Assembly (NCBI GenBank): GCA_019912965.1
Contig: JAIOHM010000236.1
Location: forward strand, 1-64,000
DNA: 64,000 nucleotides
Direction of reading: 5' to 3'
From: Anaerolineae bacterium
GTDB lineage: Bacteria; Chloroflexota; Anaerolineae; Aggregatilineales; Phototrophicaceae
Made by a program: the position numbers and the translations under genes. The first letter of the stretch is position 1, and the number at the start of each line of letters is the position of its first letter. Shown here piece after piece: positions 1-9,763 of the stretch. Under the pieces are notes generated by a model. That model did no database searches and was not told the DNA's origin. It saw nothing but the letters and a program-made list of their open reading frames with translations.

Positions 1-621
1 CAGCAGCAGCACCCCATCCGCACGGGTAAGATGTGCTAACCCTGCACAAACTCCTGCTCCCGCAGCATAAACATAACGGTTAGTAATCTTGCCTGTTCCG
101 GCCTGTTTATCAGGTGTAAAAAGCATCCACAGAAAAACCAATCCCAAAGAACCTACTAAAGCATATGGCGCAAACGTATCAATCGCGCCCCAAAATCGCG
201 TATAAAACCCGCTGAATAGCGTCAGCAAACCTGCAACCCAAGCGTGGCGTCGTGTTCCACCCAACTGACCGCCCAGCCAGAACCCGATAAAAACCGTTCC
301 CGCGAACATCAACGCCAACGACCACTGTGCTGCATAATAATTCCCCGGTGCATTCAGTACCCACATCCCGAAAGCCGCACTGAGCGAGGTCAACGGCATC
401 CAGTACAGATGCGAAGGCACAGGCAGCGTATCCGGAGCACCGATATACGTCCACAAATACGGGTCAGTTAGACCCTGCCCATTGACTAATCGATTAGCAG
501 CATTCAGGTGATAAAAAACATCGGTGAAACCCGGCCCCGCCACAATGCCGCGTGTGATGATGAATGCACCTACAACAGCAAGGCAGGCAAACAACAGATT
601 TTCACGACGCGATACGATCAC
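1..621 (-). CDS. Polytopic membrane protein, C-terminus beyond the window edge (partial)
   Basis: Manual translation of the minus strand from a GTG at 621 (VIVSRRENLLFACLAVVGAFIITRGIVAGPGFTDVFYHLNAANRLVNGQGLTDPYLWTYIGAPD...) is open to the window edge; hydrophobic, glycosyltransferase-like; not in the ORF track because it lacks an ATG/stop pair. Confidence 0.7.
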   Translation of the reverse strand, partial: MIVSRRENLLFACLAVVGAFIITRGIVAGPGFTDVFYHLNAANRLVNGQGLTDPYLWTYIGAPDTLPVPSHLYWMPLTSLSAAFGMWVLNAPGNYYAAQWSLALMFAGTVFIGFWLGGQLGGTRRHAWVAGLLTLFSGFYTRFWGAIDTFAPYALVGSLGLVFLWMLFTPDKQAGTGKITNRYVYAAGAGVCAGLAHLTRADGVLLL

Positions 622-631
622 AAATAAGCTC

Positions 632-2257
632 TCAGGGGTTAAACCGGTAAATCGTCACGCGCTCAGAGGCAAAAACCGCTTCCAGATAATCAGCATCAGC
701 CGGATTCCAATCGCCCAGCGCGCGTGCATACTCATCGTACCAGATATAGACCGCGCCAACTTGCTTAAGAAAATCCTGCCGCCAGCTATCTGGGGTTTCC
801 GGGTCATAAAATCGCTCGACCTGCTGCACCTTATTTTCAAAATCGGCTGTCTCAAACCAGTGCCCAATGAACACCCGTTGCCCTGTTGCCGCCACCAACC
901 GCCCACCGCTGCCTTGTCCACGTAAATCGAAAGTCGTCAGCACCAAATCGTTTGGACTGGCTTCTCGTTGCAGCCATGCATAACCCAGCAGTTCATCCGG
1001 GTTATAAAAAGCCGCTGTCATCTTGGTCGGATTCATCAGCGCTGTTGCATTGGCAAACACAATGCCCATCAACGCCACCCCGGCCAGTGTCACATAAATA
1101 GCCGTGACCAGCACCTTACGCCGGAAACGCGGCAGTATAACCTGTGACCAGCCATAAGCCGCCAGAATGGCCAGCGGCGTTTGTACCCCCAGCAAATAAC
1201 GTCGCTGCGTTGGGAACGGCCCGTACAGCAGCATCGCTACCAGTGCCACCCAGATAATCGGTATCCACCAGCGATCATCTGCACGGTCTACCATAAATCG
1301 CCGCGCGCCCAATGCAATCGGGATGATAAAAGGCAGATAACCCAGCAGATAATAGGTCACCAGCGGCGAAAGGGTCTGATTTTGTGCCGAAAATTGCGCC
1401 CACACCGGGTCATTGCTGATCGCCACATATTGATAGACCATCAGCGCACCATAAATTCCCAGCGGAATCACCAGCCACAGCGCCCGTAACCACGACAGCC
1501 TTTTTGCCGAAAACACATGATACGCTGCCAAAATCGCCAGTAACGCCCCGAATAACACAATTCCATACGGCTGAATAATGCTCAATGCTGCCAGCGTCAG
1601 CGTCAGGGTAATCAGCCTGCGCGCGGATGCTCCCTTAGCCCGCACCCAATCATCAAATGTCAGCATTGCCACAATTTGCAAGATAATCGCCGCTGCGAAG
1701 TGCGGCATGAACAACCCACCCAACAGGTTGAATGCATCTGTCAGCCAGAACTCAATCGGGGAAACCTGCGCGGTCATCGCCGGATCAATGAACAGCAGCA
1801 GCCAGCTCCATCCGCTGACCACTGTGCCGAAAATGGTTGCCAACCAGCGTTCCCGTTTCTTCTCGAAGAACCGTCCGCTGAATGCCCAGATTGCCAGCAC
1901 CATACAAACCGTCAGTGCAAACCGGGCGACATGATAAATGAACGGCATCCCAAAAGGGGTAAAAACCGCCACCGCACCCAGAATAACATAAAAACCTTGT
2001 ACCAGTGGCAGTCCCGGATGCGCTTCATGGGTGAAAAGTAGTTGATAATCGAGTTGTCCCCGGCTGCCCTGCCACATCTTAGCCATATGGCTGTTGAAAT
2101 CGACTGCCACCCCCGTTGGCACAGCCGGAGCACCGCTGTAGCGCCAGCCTTCAGATGTGCTAACTAACCCCGCGATATATGGCAGCGAAGTAATCAGCGC
2201 CAACCCGAATGCAAATAACCATACCGAAACCGGAAAACGCCTCATGAAGTCACACAT
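632..2257 (-). CDS. Polytopic membrane protein, glycosyltransferase-like
   Basis: 541 aa ORF with many hydrophobic segments; similar architecture to the 16618-18219 product. Confidence 0.8.
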   Translation of the reverse strand: MCDFMRRFPVSVWLFAFGLALITSLPYIAGLVSTSEGWRYSGAPAVPTGVAVDFNSHMAKMWQGSRGQLDYQLLFTHEAHPGLPLVQGFYVILGAVAVFTPFGMPFIYHVARFALTVCMVLAIWAFSGRFFEKKRERWLATIFGTVVSGWSWLLLFIDPAMTAQVSPIEFWLTDAFNLLGGLFMPHFAAAIILQIVAMLTFDDWVRAKGASARRLITLTLTLAALSIIQPYGIVLFGALLAILAAYHVFSAKRLSWLRALWLVIPLGIYGALMVYQYVAISNDPVWAQFSAQNQTLSPLVTYYLLGYLPFIIPIALGARRFMVDRADDRWWIPIIWVALVAMLLYGPFPTQRRYLLGVQTPLAILAAYGWSQVILPRFRRKVLVTAIYVTLAGVALMGIVFANATALMNPTKMTAAFYNPDELLGYAWLQREASPNDLVLTTFDLRGQGSGGRLVAATGQRVFIGHWFETADFENKVQQVERFYDPETPDSWRQDFLKQVGAVYIWYDEYARALGDWNPADADYLEAVFASERVTIYRFNP

Positions 2258-3786
2258 TCTGATGACAAATCGCCGCGCGCATCAGCATATAAAACCACAT
2301 CCAGATCATTGAATTGCCGTGTTTCAACCGCCGTGTAATGATCTCCCAGCCAATCCAGCGATTGCTGTAGTTCGTTTCGCCCCTGTGTTGCGTACTGTTT
2401 TTCCGCGAAATCGAAGATCACCCACCACACCCGTTGACCGTCACGTCTGGCCTTCTGAACACATGCATCCGCCAGCAGTTGCAGCGACTCTTGTGTCGGC
2501 AGTGCCAGTGTATCTTCACTGCTTCCCGGCACGTCTCCAATGAACCGCTGTGTCAGATCGCGCCCATAATAAACCATCGGTAGCGCCGACAATTTATTTT
2601 GATGAACCACCACATCTCCCACTTGCCACTGTTCGCGCACATATTCCACTGCTGCCGGAAATGGCGAATTCGGGAACGTCGCCCAACTATATTGGTAATA
2701 CAATCCGATTCCGACCAGCAAAATACCGACCCCACTCAGCACAACCACAATCGGGCGCGGCAGACCGCCCCGTGTGATTAACCACGCCAGTGCCAGATAC
2801 AGCATCAACGCCGCCGGAATCAGCGAACGTTCAAGGTACACAGGCTGCCGCTGCGAAACCAACCACATCAATCCAATCGGCGCAGCCACCAACCACAAGG
2901 CAAACAGTAGCGGCTTGCGATCAGGCTGAACCCGACGCCGCAAATACACAACAACCTGAATAATCAGAAACAGAATAATAAACAGTGACCCTATAAAAGC
3001 GATCATCGAGGCAGGTGCGGGGAAGTCCAGCGCGACCGTAAAAAAGCTGCGTGTGGTCAAAAGCGGTCGGGCAATATTCGGCGGCGTCAGCCAGTAATAC
3101 GAACGCAGTTTCTCGAACTGTGACGGCAAATTCACCAGCCACGGCAGGTACACAATGACGGCGACAACTGCCCCAAATACTACCCGTTTGAACAGGTCAA
3201 AGCGCCTCGCCAAAAGTGGCACAAGACCCAGCGCCACCAGATAAAACGCCGCCAACTGCTGCGTATACATTGCTAATCCAGCAAGAACACCAAACGCTGC
3301 CCACCAGCCCCAGTGTTTACGACGCCATCCTCGGATAAAGCACCAAGTTGCTGCCATCAACAGCAAACCCAACAGCGCGTACATCCGTGTTTCCTGCGAA
3401 TACTGCACATGAAATGGCGCAATCGCTGTAATCATCGCAGCGGCTAACCCTGTTTTTTTATCAAATAGTTCCCGCCCCAGCAGGTACATCAAAACAACCG
3501 TCGCTGTGCCTAGCAAAACGCTCCACAACCGGACGGTGAACGCACCCTGCCCGAATATCTCCATCCACACATTGAGCGTGCCGTAATACAGAAGCGGATG
3601 AATATCAGATGCACCGCCCGCCACCGGGGTTAGCGTACCATACAGCATCGAATCCAACCCCTTCTCAGCGAATAGCACAGCGAAAGCTTCGTCATACCAC
3701 AAACTGCGCCCGCCCAGATTGATAACCCGGAGGGCGAGCGCCAGCAAGAGAATAAATACGAGAAGCAGCAGGTGACGTTTGGACAT
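2242..3786 (-). CDS. Glycosyltransferase family 39 / PMT-like membrane protein
   Basis: ORF 2242-3834; start placed at MSKRHLLLLVF. N-terminal 'RVINLGGRSLWYDEAFA' motif typical of PMT/ArnT-like GT-C enzymes. Confidence 0.8.
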   Translation of the reverse strand: MSKRHLLLLVFILLLALALRVINLGGRSLWYDEAFAVLFAEKGLDSMLYGTLTPVAGGASDIHPLLYYGTLNVWMEIFGQGAFTVRLWSVLLGTATVVLMYLLGRELFDKKTGLAAAMITAIAPFHVQYSQETRMYALLGLLLMAATWCFIRGWRRKHWGWWAAFGVLAGLAMYTQQLAAFYLVALGLVPLLARRFDLFKRVVFGAVVAVIVYLPWLVNLPSQFEKLRSYYWLTPPNIARPLLTTRSFFTVALDFPAPASMIAFIGSLFIILFLIIQVVVYLRRRVQPDRKPLLFALWLVAAPIGLMWLVSQRQPVYLERSLIPAALMLYLALAWLITRGGLPRPIVVVLSGVGILLVGIGLYYQYSWATFPNSPFPAAVEYVREQWQVGDVVVHQNKLSALPMVYYGRDLTQRFIGDVPGSSEDTLALPTQESLQLLADACVQKARRDGQRVWWVIFDFAEKQYATQGRNELQQSLDWLGDHYTAVETRQFNDLDVVLYADARGDLSSECVTS

Positions 3787-3793
3787 TTGAATA

Positions 3794-4225
3794 TTACTGA
3801 TCCCAAACGTCGATTTTCTTATTCTCACCAACACCTGGTTTTTTCAGAAGATAAGTCGAAAACTCTGCATTGGATTCAAAACCAATCAGTTCCCACCCTT
3901 CGCGTCCCAATTCATTCAGCGGGAAATAGATCGGTTGATCTTTCCATTCCGGCTTGCCGTCACCATTCACCTTGTACTGAATGCCATACGAACGCTTAAC
4001 TTCCAGCGCCACATATTGCCACGGTGTAACCGGGCCGTTATCAGCCTGTGCAGATTTTTCGACTGCCACCGGAGACACTTTATCCAGATGATCCAGCCAC
4101 TTCTGTGCCGTTGGATCGTCTTTCACCTTCCGCAGCAGTGTTCGAGCCTTGTCGTACTGCTTCTCGTTAATCAATTCGCGCGCGAGTTCCAGTTCCTGTC
4201 GCATCGCCATAAAATAACTCCTCAC
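3794..4225 (-). CDS. Small soluble protein with TPR-like N-terminus, function unknown
   Basis: 143 aa ORF, 'ELARELINEKQYDKARTLLRKVKDDPTAQKWLDHLDKV'; fits between flanking same-strand genes. Confidence 0.7.
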   Translation of the reverse strand: MRSYFMAMRQELELARELINEKQYDKARTLLRKVKDDPTAQKWLDHLDKVSPVAVEKSAQADNGPVTPWQYVALEVKRSYGIQYKVNGDGKPEWKDQPIYFPLNELGREGWELIGFESNAEFSTYLLKKPGVGENKKIDVWDQ

Positions 4226-4280
4226 CTATAAATCGGATTTACGGATTTCAGCAATGTATTATAAAACTAAAATCCGCACT

Positions 4281-5621
4281 TCACGTTACACCATCAGTAC
4301 TGCTGCGTTCCTGCCGCAGAATGTTGTACAAGCCCACACCTACCCCAATTAGAATCGCCGTTCGCGCCAGCACCAGAATCGTGAATGGCCCCAGCAGCGC
4401 CCCCGTAATCTCCCCACCTGTATCCCCCGTGCGGATGAATAAGAATGGATATTCCGCAAATGTCACCAGACTCAGCAGCAAAATAATATAGATCCCGTTC
4501 TTGGTTGGGAAGCACAGCAGCACAAACGGAATAATCTGCATCAACCATTGCGGACTCCATCCCTGCGCCTGCAAAAAGAAAATCAGCAGCGTAATCCCCA
4601 CGAACGCCACCAATCCCTTATCATCAAACCGCCGTGTCCGTGCGAACACAAATAACCCAATCGCACCCGCGGCGCCCAACCGCAGCCACCCCGGAATCCG
4701 CGCCGGATTGCCCTGCACCTCATTCGCCTTCGCCGGTTCGAGTCGATCAGCCAGCGGCCCAAAATTCCCGGTGCGATAATTCCCATCAATCAGCGCCCAC
4801 ACACTCTGGTACGACGCCTTATTAAACTGCGCCGTCAGCGAAGGCAGCGTCATCGCCGCATTCTGCATAAAGAATGGCACATAAACCAGCACCACAATCC
4901 CCAACGCAATCAGGCTGTAGCGTAGCACCTTCCCACGTTCCATAAACCGCCACACCGCACCCAGCAGCAGCGCCGGCGTAAACTTAATCAGCGTCCCCAC
5001 CGCGACCGCTACCGCCGAATTGATATCGCGTTTTTGCAACAGCCACCACAAACCCAGCAGCAGCGCGAATACCACCAATGGTTCAAACGTCCAGGATGTG
5101 AACACCAGCGGCGCGATCAACACCGCATAAATCCACACCAGCGCCATTCCCATTTCCGGTCGATACAACTGCGCCCCAATCCGCCGGATCAGCACCAGAT
5201 TGCCTGCATCGGCAATCAGAAAAATCAAGCCGAGCAGCATGGCGAAACTGCCATAATTCCCGCCCGCCACTTGATAAACCACCACTGAAAGATACGACCA
5301 TAACGGCGGAAACTCGCTCCACCAATCCCGCAGCGGCATCCCGGTTGTATCCGAAAGGGACGCGATTTGGAAATACGTTTGGAAGTCCCCACCAGCCGCA
5401 ATCCCGCGCTCCGTTCCTTGCACATTCAGTGGTTGATAAACCATCATCAGCATCAGCCGGAACGCCACAAACAGAATCACCAGCAACCGAAAATCACCCA
5501 ACAATCCACCAATTGAACTGGTCGAAATTGGCGATTGGGATGAATATCGATTTCCGATCTGAGAGTCTTTACTCCCCTCGCCCTGAGGGAGAGGGGTTGG
5601 GGGTGAGGGTTTCTTACTCAT
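4281..5621 (-). CDS. GT87/DUF2029-like polytopic membrane protein
   Basis: ORF 4281-5639, start at MSKKPSPPTPLPQGEG; many TM segments; start overlaps the stop of the upstream gene. Confidence 0.7.
   Translation of the reverse strand: MSKKPSPPTPLPQGEGSKDSQIGNRYSSQSPISTSSIGGLLGDFRLLVILFVAFRLMLMMVYQPLNVQGTERGIAAGGDFQTYFQIASLSDTTGMPLRDWWSEFPPLWSYLSVVVYQVAGGNYGSFAMLLGLIFLIADAGNLVLIRRIGAQLYRPEMGMALVWIYAVLIAPLVFTSWTFEPLVVFALLLGLWWLLQKRDINSAVAVAVGTLIKFTPALLLGAVWRFMERGKVLRYSLIALGIVVLVYVPFFMQNAAMTLPSLTAQFNKASYQSVWALIDGNYRTGNFGPLADRLEPAKANEVQGNPARIPGWLRLGAAGAIGLFVFARTRRFDDKGLVAFVGITLLIFFLQAQGWSPQWLMQIIPFVLLCFPTKNGIYIILLLSLVTFAEYPFLFIRTGDTGGEITGALLGPFTILVLARTAILIGVGVGLYNILRQERSSTDGVT
5574..5610. repeat. 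G/C-skewed palindromic repeat, copy 1 (inside CDS)
   Basis: CCCCTC-GCCCTGAGGGA-GAGGGG-TTGGGGGTGAGGGT; encodes SPPTPLPQGEG. Confidence 0.85.
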
Positions 5622-7074
5622 CCTGTCCCTCCCGCACAAAAATAACCGCTAATTTATCCTCATAATCCAGCCGCCACCCCGGTTCATCACGCAGCGCCCG
5701 CGCCAGACCGCTGTTGACCTCCACCACCACCCGCTGAATATCATATTGATTCAGCGTATCCTGCCAACCCGGCGCACCGGAAGCCGTCGGTAAATAATCC
5801 CGCGTCAGGAATGTATCGCCGTACAAATCCGTACGCCCATCCACAAACACCGGAATATCCGGCGCTTGGAACATCAGATACCCGCCCCAGTTATAACTGT
5901 TGAACATCGTCCCTTCACCGTCCACACCCTTCAGGTGCTCAACCGCATCCACCGGCAGATAATCCCGTTGCGCCGCATCCACCGTTTTCACATCCAGCAC
6001 CAGCAGCACCTTTGCCAGCGACAATAATCCAATGACTACAACCAAGATCATATTCAGTCGTGCCATGCGTGGTGTGGCACGTTTAACAGGCTGCACCACC
6101 CACCCGCGTTCGCTCAGAATCGCGTCCACATACCGAGTCAGAATTGGAGTCGCCACTACCGCGAATATCGCCACATTCCGCCCCGCCAGTAATCCCATAA
6201 ATGCAGTACCAGAAGCCAGCACAAAATCCGTCCAGTCCAGCCGTTTTTTACTTGCCCCTGCCGCCCCAAACAACCCGATCAGCAGAAAGATAAACGGCCA
6301 GTTTTGGCGCTCATGAAAATTCGGCGTATTCCACTCTTGAATAAAATTTTGCAGCGCCCCAATGCTGATCGTCTGAAACGGCACGCTCAGCATTTGCAAA
6401 CCATATGGGTTAATCACAATCGCCGCCATCGAAACCACAGTGACCAGCACCAGCTTGCGGGTGCCCAGCCACGAAACGACATTTTCCCCTTGTGGATTAA
6501 AAATCCGCCCTAGAATTTCCCCGGCAATCGACCCGAACAGCAGAATGAAGCCGATGGAAAACCCCGCATGCAAATTTCCCCACAACGCCATAATCGGCGG
6601 AATCAACCACAGACGGTCTATTTTCTCCCGCTTATGCAAATGCAGCAGATACAGCGCCACCGCACTTAATAGGAACGAAAACATCTGCGGTCGTGGCGAC
6701 CAGAACACCGCTGCCGTCGCCGCCCCCAACACGATAGCAAACGCCCGCAGGTACACATTTCCGGCGCTCATTTTATAAACGAACCACATGCCTGCCGTCG
6801 CCAAACCTGCCACATAAACCGCCAAACCGAAGTTTCCTGCGACTTGCCAGATGCCGTACAAGGCAATCTGCGCCCCCCAACTGTGGTTAATCCATGCCTC
6901 ACCCGCCTTCGTGAACGAAAACGGATCAGCATAAATCATCCCCTGTGTCAGCGTATACTCGCCGGAACGAATATGCCACCATGTATCGGTATCAATCGGG
7001 ATGCGTGTCGCCAGCGCGAACAGCAGCATAAATAGGATAATCACTGCCGTCCGTTCAATCGTCAATTGCCGCAT
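5614..7074 (-). CDS. Polytopic membrane protein, glycosyltransferase-like
   Basis: ORF 5614-7140; start placed at MRQLTIERT; 'DTDTWWHIRSGEYTL...WINHSWGAQI' plus repeated TM segments. Confidence 0.75.
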   Translation of the reverse strand: MRQLTIERTAVIILFMLLFALATRIPIDTDTWWHIRSGEYTLTQGMIYADPFSFTKAGEAWINHSWGAQIALYGIWQVAGNFGLAVYVAGLATAGMWFVYKMSAGNVYLRAFAIVLGAATAAVFWSPRPQMFSFLLSAVALYLLHLHKREKIDRLWLIPPIMALWGNLHAGFSIGFILLFGSIAGEILGRIFNPQGENVVSWLGTRKLVLVTVVSMAAIVINPYGLQMLSVPFQTISIGALQNFIQEWNTPNFHERQNWPFIFLLIGLFGAAGASKKRLDWTDFVLASGTAFMGLLAGRNVAIFAVVATPILTRYVDAILSERGWVVQPVKRATPRMARLNMILVVVIGLLSLAKVLLVLDVKTVDAAQRDYLPVDAVEHLKGVDGEGTMFNSYNWGGYLMFQAPDIPVFVDGRTDLYGDTFLTRDYLPTASGAPGWQDTLNQYDIQRVVVEVNSGLARALRDEPGWRLDYEDKLAVIFVREGQDE

Positions 7075-7192
7075 AAATGCCTCTAGCGGAAACAACCGCT
7101 TTCTATCCCCAAAACCATCACGTAGGCACGCGCTGCACATCTGTACCCATCAGCTAATCATGACTCCACACCCCATGATCAGTTCTTCAGCT

Positions 7193-7227
7193 CCCCTCTC
7201 CAGTTTGGAGAGGGGCTGGGGGTGAGG
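7193..7227. repeat. G/C-skewed palindromic repeat, copy 2 (intergenic)
   Basis: CCCCTCTCC-AGTTT-GGAGAGGGG-CTGGGGGTGAGG. Confidence 0.85.
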
Positions 7228-7263
7228 TAAATTTCGCTTTTTAAACCCTTAGCGAAAACACCC

Positions 7264-9618
7264 CTACTCACCCAACAAATACAGCAGCACTGGATCATCC
7301 ACCGGATAGGCCACCTGTGGCAAATACTGGCGCGGAATCGTCAGCCGCAAAAACTGCGCGTAGGCAATATTCAAACTCGCCTCATCATCCCCGTCCAGCG
7401 CCCCGCGTTCTAATGCCGCATAAGCCGCCGCTTGATATTGTGCTGCCCCCGCCGCGTCACCATCAAACGCTGCCAATCGCGCCATCCCCAGATGAATCCA
7501 TGCACTGTCTTTGGCCGTGCTGCCCAACCGTGCCGCCTGTTCTAACCAATCAACTGCCGCATCCCGCTCATCTTGTGCCAGTGCCAGTAGCGCATTAAGC
7601 ACAGTGGTTTGTGCCGTTCGCGGTTGTGGATGATCCGCCCATAACGCCACGGCTGCATCCACTTCGCCGCTCTCCAATAACCGCGCCATCTGTGCATAAA
7701 CCGTCAGCTTAAGCGTCTGGCTGGAGATCATAAGTCGCGCGGCTAAAGTATCAAACTCAGGATACAGGCTCGCATCAGGATATTCCCTTAAGATGCGGTC
7801 ATAAGCCATGTTCGCCGCTTCCAGATTTCCCGCAGCTTCATAAAACAGCGCCAGGTTCAGCCGCAGACGCCAATCCCGCGCGTTCAATTCTGCCGCCCGT
7901 TCCATCGCCTCAATCGCGGTCTGCTGCTCGCCCAATTGCCACTTCAGCCCCGCCAGATTTGCCCAGCCCAGCGCATAACCCGGATCAAGCGCGATGAACC
8001 GTTCATAAGCCGCAACCGCATCTTGGGCCGCCTGTGTATCCCCTTCGCTGGCTGCCATCCCCAGCAAAAACCCCTGCTCTAGATGATACAAGCTCAGGTT
8101 CGGATCAGCCTCAATCACCGGTTGCATCCGTTGCGCCGCCGCCCAATAATCGTTCGTCTCGACCGCGTAACGCATCGCCGCCACCGAATTGGCATAAACC
8201 CCGTTGCTCCACAACCCCGTCACCACCAACCCCACCCACAACACAGCCATGCCCATAACAGCGACTCTTTGGGCTATTTTCCCCAAACGATTTACCCTAT
8301 CCGACTGAATCGCTTTCTCCCCCTCTCTGGTACGGAGAGGGGGCTGGGGGGTGAGGTAAAATTGCGGCGCAACCGCCACCACCAACCCCACCAACCCCGT
8401 CAGCGCAATCGCGGGCATCATCGCTGGAACATCCGTCAACTGATGAACCGCAAACGCAACCACCGCCCCGATTGCCCCAGCCAACAGCGTTCGATCCCGC
8501 GCACTCATCGCCCGCCAGTTTGACCGCATCGCCCGTACTGTCAGCCATAGCGTAACGGCAAGTGCCGCCAAACCCACCAAACCGAGTTCTGCCGCGATGT
8601 GCAGTGGCGCATTATGCGCGTGGCTGTGCGGTTTATCCGGTTGAATATCCGGCAGACGCACCAACCCGCGCCCGTAGGTAAATAATCCCTGTCCGGTAAT
8701 CGGCTTTTCGATGAATAATTCAACTGCTGCCTGATAAAGCTCCGTCCGCAAACCCGCCGACCGTGCCGAATCGGAAAATGACCGGACGACAATAACCCCT
8801 GCTACCGCTGTCCCAATCAACACAACGCTGCTAACAGCCACCACACCGCCCCGAACCAGACGGCTTTGTTTGCTCCACCATGCTTTAAGTTGTGACGGCG
8901 AAAGCAGATTATGTTGCGCCAGCAGCAGTAATCCCCAGATCGCGCAGCCCACGGCTGTACCAATCCATGCCCCGCGTGAAAACGTCAGGAACAACAGGAC
9001 AAACGCCAAACCCGCATAAAGCAGCAGCATGATGCGGTTAAATCGAACCCGTGTCAGGAATGCCCGCGAAAGCACCAGTGGAATCAGAACCACCAGAAAC
9101 CCACCCAGAAAATTCGGATTGCCAAATGTGCTGACCGGGCGTGGCAAACTGACCGCGCCTAAACCGGATGCCAGCACCTCCCGCACCCAGAATTGCAGTT
9201 GCACATAACCGAAAATCAGCACGACTAACCCGCTGATGAGCAGTCCATCCACCAGCGTTTCCCGCTTCAACGCGCCGTTAGCGATCATATCGTGCAGCAC
9301 ATACCACACGCCAATATACACGCCCACATACCACAGGCCGATAGCAATCCGCCGTGCCGCATCCGGATTACCTAACAGAGATACCCCGAATGCCACAACC
9401 CACAGCAGCATCGTCCAATCCAGCGCCGTCCGGTGCCATTGCCAACCGCGCCGTTGCCGAATCCATAACCAACCCACCACGCATAAAGCCATAATGATCA
9501 ATGTGATGGGCGCAAACTGCGCATTTAAAATGCCGTTGAATGTCGCGCCTAAACTCAATGCATAGGTGAACAGCAGGGTAACCAGCATACGCGCGAGAAA
9601 ATCGGAGCGTTTGAGCAA
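7264..9618 (-). CDS. O-antigen ligase-like membrane protein with C-terminal TPR region
   Basis: 784 aa; Wzy_C-like core ('LTFSRGAWIGTAVG', 'GQGLFTYG...PHSHAHNAPLHIAAELGLVG') and TPRs. Confidence 0.85.
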   Translation of the reverse strand: MLKRSDFLARMLVTLLFTYALSLGATFNGILNAQFAPITLIIMALCVVGWLWIRQRRGWQWHRTALDWTMLLWVVAFGVSLLGNPDAARRIAIGLWYVGVYIGVWYVLHDMIANGALKRETLVDGLLISGLVVLIFGYVQLQFWVREVLASGLGAVSLPRPVSTFGNPNFLGGFLVVLIPLVLSRAFLTRVRFNRIMLLLYAGLAFVLLFLTFSRGAWIGTAVGCAIWGLLLLAQHNLLSPSQLKAWWSKQSRLVRGGVVAVSSVVLIGTAVAGVIVVRSFSDSARSAGLRTELYQAAVELFIEKPITGQGLFTYGRGLVRLPDIQPDKPHSHAHNAPLHIAAELGLVGLAALAVTLWLTVRAMRSNWRAMSARDRTLLAGAIGAVVAFAVHQLTDVPAMMPAIALTGLVGLVVAVAPQFYLTPQPPLRTREGEKAIQSDRVNRLGKIAQRVAVMGMAVLWVGLVVTGLWSNGVYANSVAAMRYAVETNDYWAAAQRMQPVIEADPNLSLYHLEQGFLLGMAASEGDTQAAQDAVAAYERFIALDPGYALGWANLAGLKWQLGEQQTAIEAMERAAELNARDWRLRLNLALFYEAAGNLEAANMAYDRILREYPDASLYPEFDTLAARLMISSQTLKLTVYAQMARLLESGEVDAAVALWADHPQPRTAQTTVLNALLALAQDERDAAVDWLEQAARLGSTAKDSAWIHLGMARLAAFDGDAAGAAQYQAAAYAALERGALDGDDEASLNIAYAQFLRLTIPRQYLPQVAYPVDDPVLLYLLGE
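8319..8355. repeat. G/C-skewed palindromic repeat, copy 3 (inside O-antigen ligase-like CDS)
   Basis: CCCCCTCTC-TGGTACG-GAGAGGGGG-CTGGGGGGTGAGG; encodes LTPQPPLRTREGE. Confidence 0.85.
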
Positions 9619-9679
9619 AATACCAGCCTTCCGGTATAGTTAAGAATTTATCAAAACTACAACGTATGAAACAAAGAAA

Positions 9680-9712
9680 TTCTCTGTGTTCTCTGTGAAC
9701 TCTGTGGTTCAA
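9680..9712. repeat. CTCTGTG tandem motif of the 'NHREHRE' type
   Basis: TTCTCTGTGTTCTCTGTGAACTCTGTGGTTC. Confidence 0.75.
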
Positions 9713-9763
9713 TCTTTATTTAGTGGATAAAGCACAAAGTCACTCCTGAAAAGGATACACCCG

